Shown piece by piece: positions 61,971 to 64,000 of a stretch of DNA of 64,000 nt. The DNA lies in the NCBI RefSeq assembly GCF_003992255.1, contig NZ_RQVA01000005.1:57942-121941 (forward strand), in the 5' to 3' direction. The stretch is from F0422 sp003992255. GTDB taxonomy: Bacteria > Bacillota > Negativicutes > Veillonellales > Veillonellaceae. The notes under the pieces are model-generated. The model was not told the DNA's origin and did not search any database. It saw only the letters and a program-made list of their open reading frames with translations. Position 1 is the stretch's first letter. Every line of letters starts with the position of its first letter. Position numbers and translations under genes: made by a program.

Positions 61971-63797
61971 ATGGTCATGAATGGTATTTATTTAGTGATT
62001 GCCTCCGTTTGTATCCTAATGTTGGCATACAGATTTTATGGGGCATTTATAGCGGCGAAAGTATTGACGTTAGACCAATATCGGTTGACGCCGGCGATGA
62101 GTCATAATGATGGACATGATTATGTACCTACGAATAAATGGGTTACATTTGGTCATCATTTTGCAGCTATTGCAGGGGCGGGTCCTTTAGTCGGTCCAGT
62201 CATTGCTGCACAATTTGGGTACCTGCCAGGGACTTTATGGATTTTAATTGGCTCTGTACTTGCAGGGGCAGTCCATGATATGGTCATTTTATTTGCTTCT
62301 ATTCGATATGATGGTAAGTCCATTGCGGATATCGTACGGGAAGAGATTAGTAAAATTGCTGGACTTGGTGCCATGTTGTCTACCTTGTTTTTGTTAATCA
62401 TTACATTAGCAGGTATGGCCGTTGTTGTTGCTAATGCACTTCATGGTTCTGCTTGGGCATTTTTCTCCGTATTCGCAACAATTCCTATTGCTATTTTCAT
62501 CGGTATTTATTTACAATGGTTGCGTCCTGGGAAAATTCAAGAAGCCACAATCATAGGAGTTGCTCTTATTTTCGCAGCTATCAATTATGGACCTAATGTG
62601 GCGGCTAGTGAATATGGGGCTTGGTTTATTTATGATTTAAAAACTATTGAAATTATGTTAGCTGTATATGGATTTTTTGCAGCAGCCTTACCTGTTTGGT
62701 TGTTATTAGCTCCACGGGATTATTTATCTACATATTTAAAAATTGGTACTATTGGAGCTTTAGCACTAGGTATTATCATTGTTATGCCAGAAATCCAAAT
62801 GCCAGCAGTCACTGATTATATTTGGGGCGGAGGACCCGTATTAAAAGGTTCTGTATTCCCATATATTTTCATTACCATAGCCTGTGGTGCTCTATCTGGT
62901 TTCCATACAGTAATTGCCACAGGTACAACACCTAAGATGTTAACCAATGAAAGAGAAGTATTGCCTATCGGGTATGGTGGTATGTTAACAGAATCTTTCA
63001 TTTCTATGATGGCAATTATTGCAGCTACTGCACTTCATCCAGATGATTACTTTGCAATCAACTCAACAGTAGAATCGTTTAAAGCTTTAGGTCTTCAAGT
63101 TCATGAATTGCCAGCTTTATCAGCCTTAGTAGGGGAGGATTTGATGCATCGTCCTGGAGGGGCAGTATCTTTAGCAGTAGGTATGGCTCATATCTTCTCG
63201 CGTTTGCCTAACATGGATCATTTGTTAGGATATTGGTATCATTTCTGTATTATGTTTGAAGCCTTATTCATCATGACATTAATAGATGCAGGTACACGTG
63301 TAGGTCGTTACTTATTACAAGAATTACTAGGGTTATATTGGCCTAAATTTAATGACCAACATTGGAAACCAGGTGTGTATGGTTGTGCTGCATTGATTTG
63401 TATATTGTGGGGATATTTAGTATTACAAGGTAATATCGGTACTATTTGGCCTCTATTTGGTGTATCCAATCAGTTGTTAGGCACTATGACATTGGCAGTA
63501 TGTACAACCATCATTATGCGATTGGGTAGAAAACGGTATGCTTGGGTGACAGGAGTACCTTGTTTGTTAATGGCTATCGTAGCAGTAGCAGCAGACTATG
63601 AAAATGTGTTCTTCAATTATATTCCAGAAGGTAAATGGACATTGGTAGCTTTCTCCGTAGTTATGTTCATTATGATTTTAATTGTCTTAGTTGAAGCCGT
63701 TCGTAGTTGGATTCGTTTAGCAGATATACCTCAAGATTATAGGACACAAAAAGAGGTAGAAGCAGAGAGTTATGCAAAATTAGCTAAGGAAAGCTAA
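61971..63797 (+). CDS. cstA: CstA-family carbon starvation/pyruvate transporter
   Basis: A 608-aa inner-membrane protein with about 16 hydrophobic helices. Hallmarks: YRFYGAFIAAKVL near the start, NDGHDYVPTNKWVTFGHHFAAIAGAGPLVGP (cited as FGHHFAAIAGAGPLVGP), VHDMVILFASIRYDGKSI, GALSGFHTVIATGTTPKML and LFGVSNQLLGTMTLAV. CstA and the related BtsT take up peptides or pyruvate in enteric bacteria. Pyruvate or a related small acid would suit a lactate-using Veillonella, but this is inference. It has its own consensus promoter. The E. coli partner ybdD is not present downstream. Confidence 0.93.
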   Translation: MVMNGIYLVIASVCILMLAYRFYGAFIAAKVLTLDQYRLTPAMSHNDGHDYVPTNKWVTFGHHFAAIAGAGPLVGPVIAAQFGYLPGTLWILIGSVLAGAVHDMVILFASIRYDGKSIADIVREEISKIAGLGAMLSTLFLLIITLAGMAVVVANALHGSAWAFFSVFATIPIAIFIGIYLQWLRPGKIQEATIIGVALIFAAINYGPNVAASEYGAWFIYDLKTIEIMLAVYGFFAAALPVWLLLAPRDYLSTYLKIGTIGALALGIIIVMPEIQMPAVTDYIWGGGPVLKGSVFPYIFITIACGALSGFHTVIATGTTPKMLTNEREVLPIGYGGMLTESFISMMAIIAATALHPDDYFAINSTVESFKALGLQVHELPALSALVGEDLMHRPGGAVSLAVGMAHIFSRLPNMDHLLGYWYHFCIMFEALFIMTLIDAGTRVGRYLLQELLGLYWPKFNDQHWKPGVYGCAALICILWGYLVLQGNIGTIWPLFGVSNQLLGTMTLAVCTTIIMRLGRKRYAWVTGVPCLLMAIVAVAADYENVFFNYIPEGKWTLVAFSVVMFIMILIVLVEAVRSWIRLADIPQDYRTQKEVEAESYAKLAKES

Positions 63798-63879
63798 ATG
63801 AGTCAAAAAATAAATAAAGCTCAATTACTATATACCTTACAAACCTATACCGATTTGTAAAGGGGATAGTAAACTCTGG

Positions 63880-63916
63880 AAATAGACATAGTTAGAAGCT
63901 TTAACTGTGTCTATTT
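63880..63916 (+). terminator. Terminator after cstA
   Basis: AAATAGACATAGTTA with TAACTGTGTCTATTT (one G-T pair) and a T-run. Beyond it, two TATAAT-like boxes (63932-63937, 63980-63985) point to a gene starting outside the window; neither has a clear -35. Confidence 0.8.
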
Positions 63917-64000
63917 TCATGTTTGTAAGGGTATAATACATTTGTGACAAAAAAATAAAAAAATAAGAAGGCTCTCTGTTATAATGAAAGTTGCTAAACC

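Overview
The window looks like a Veillonella chromosome or a close relative (Negativicutes: low-GC Firmicutes that have an outer membrane). The basis is the combination of YadA-type trimeric autotransporters (outer-membrane proteins with ESPR leader peptides), a stand-alone transcarboxylase/decarboxylase-type carboxyltransferase typical of lactate and propionate metabolism in this group, and Firmicutes-style gene order (divIC/ftsB–ppx–tilS–hpt–ftsH, birA–coaX–dusB). The species call is an inference; no 16S rRNA gene is present.

Layout. 1-5 kb: the 3' part of a large DUF4261-like gene; a tRNA-Pro/Gly/Arg operon whose 3' end runs into a 122-bp tandem repeat; an Rpn-type PD-(D/E)XK nuclease; and a PnuC-type transporter on the minus strand. 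5-11 kb: metE, followed by an inserted block with an AT-rich Abi_2/HEPN gene and an intact IS1182-family element. The IS abuts a 187-bp remnant of a second metE 3' end. 11-42 kb: an adhesin island of four trimeric autotransporters, one on the minus strand (658 aa) and three on the plus strand (5238, 1730 and 2028 aa). The last two have near-duplicate leaders of about 600 bp, each with two sigma70-like promoters flanking a poly-G tract. 42-44 kb: a phd/doc-like toxin-antitoxin pair whose 46-aa antitoxin is easily overlooked, and a FlK-like thioesterase. 44-45.5 kb: a minus-strand pair, pyridoxamine kinase plus ECF S component, which suggests vitamin B6 salvage.

45.6-64 kb is mostly housekeeping: an ABC-F ATPase, the overlapping folate genes folE-folP-folB-folK, two membrane-anchored envelope proteins, a small unknown protein, a highly expressed carboxyltransferase, divIC/ftsB, ppx/gppA, tilS, hpt, ftsH, birA, coaX, dusB and cstA.

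How it fits together. The adhesin island is the dominant accessory feature. It combines tandem duplication, internally repeated stalk modules, possible G-tract phase variation and an unusual coiled-coil tail after the beta-barrel of every adhesin. The metE/Abi/IS region looks like a second, smaller plastic site beside it. Dispersed long palindromes at 3.9 and 43.7 kb form a small repeat family. Nothing here is a complete, clearly new enzymatic system. The strongest candidates for new biology are the adhesin C-terminal tails, the poly-G dual-promoter leaders, the run of 15 asparagine-layer heptads in the giant adhesin, and the tandem 'tRNA 3' end–terminator–palindrome' units.
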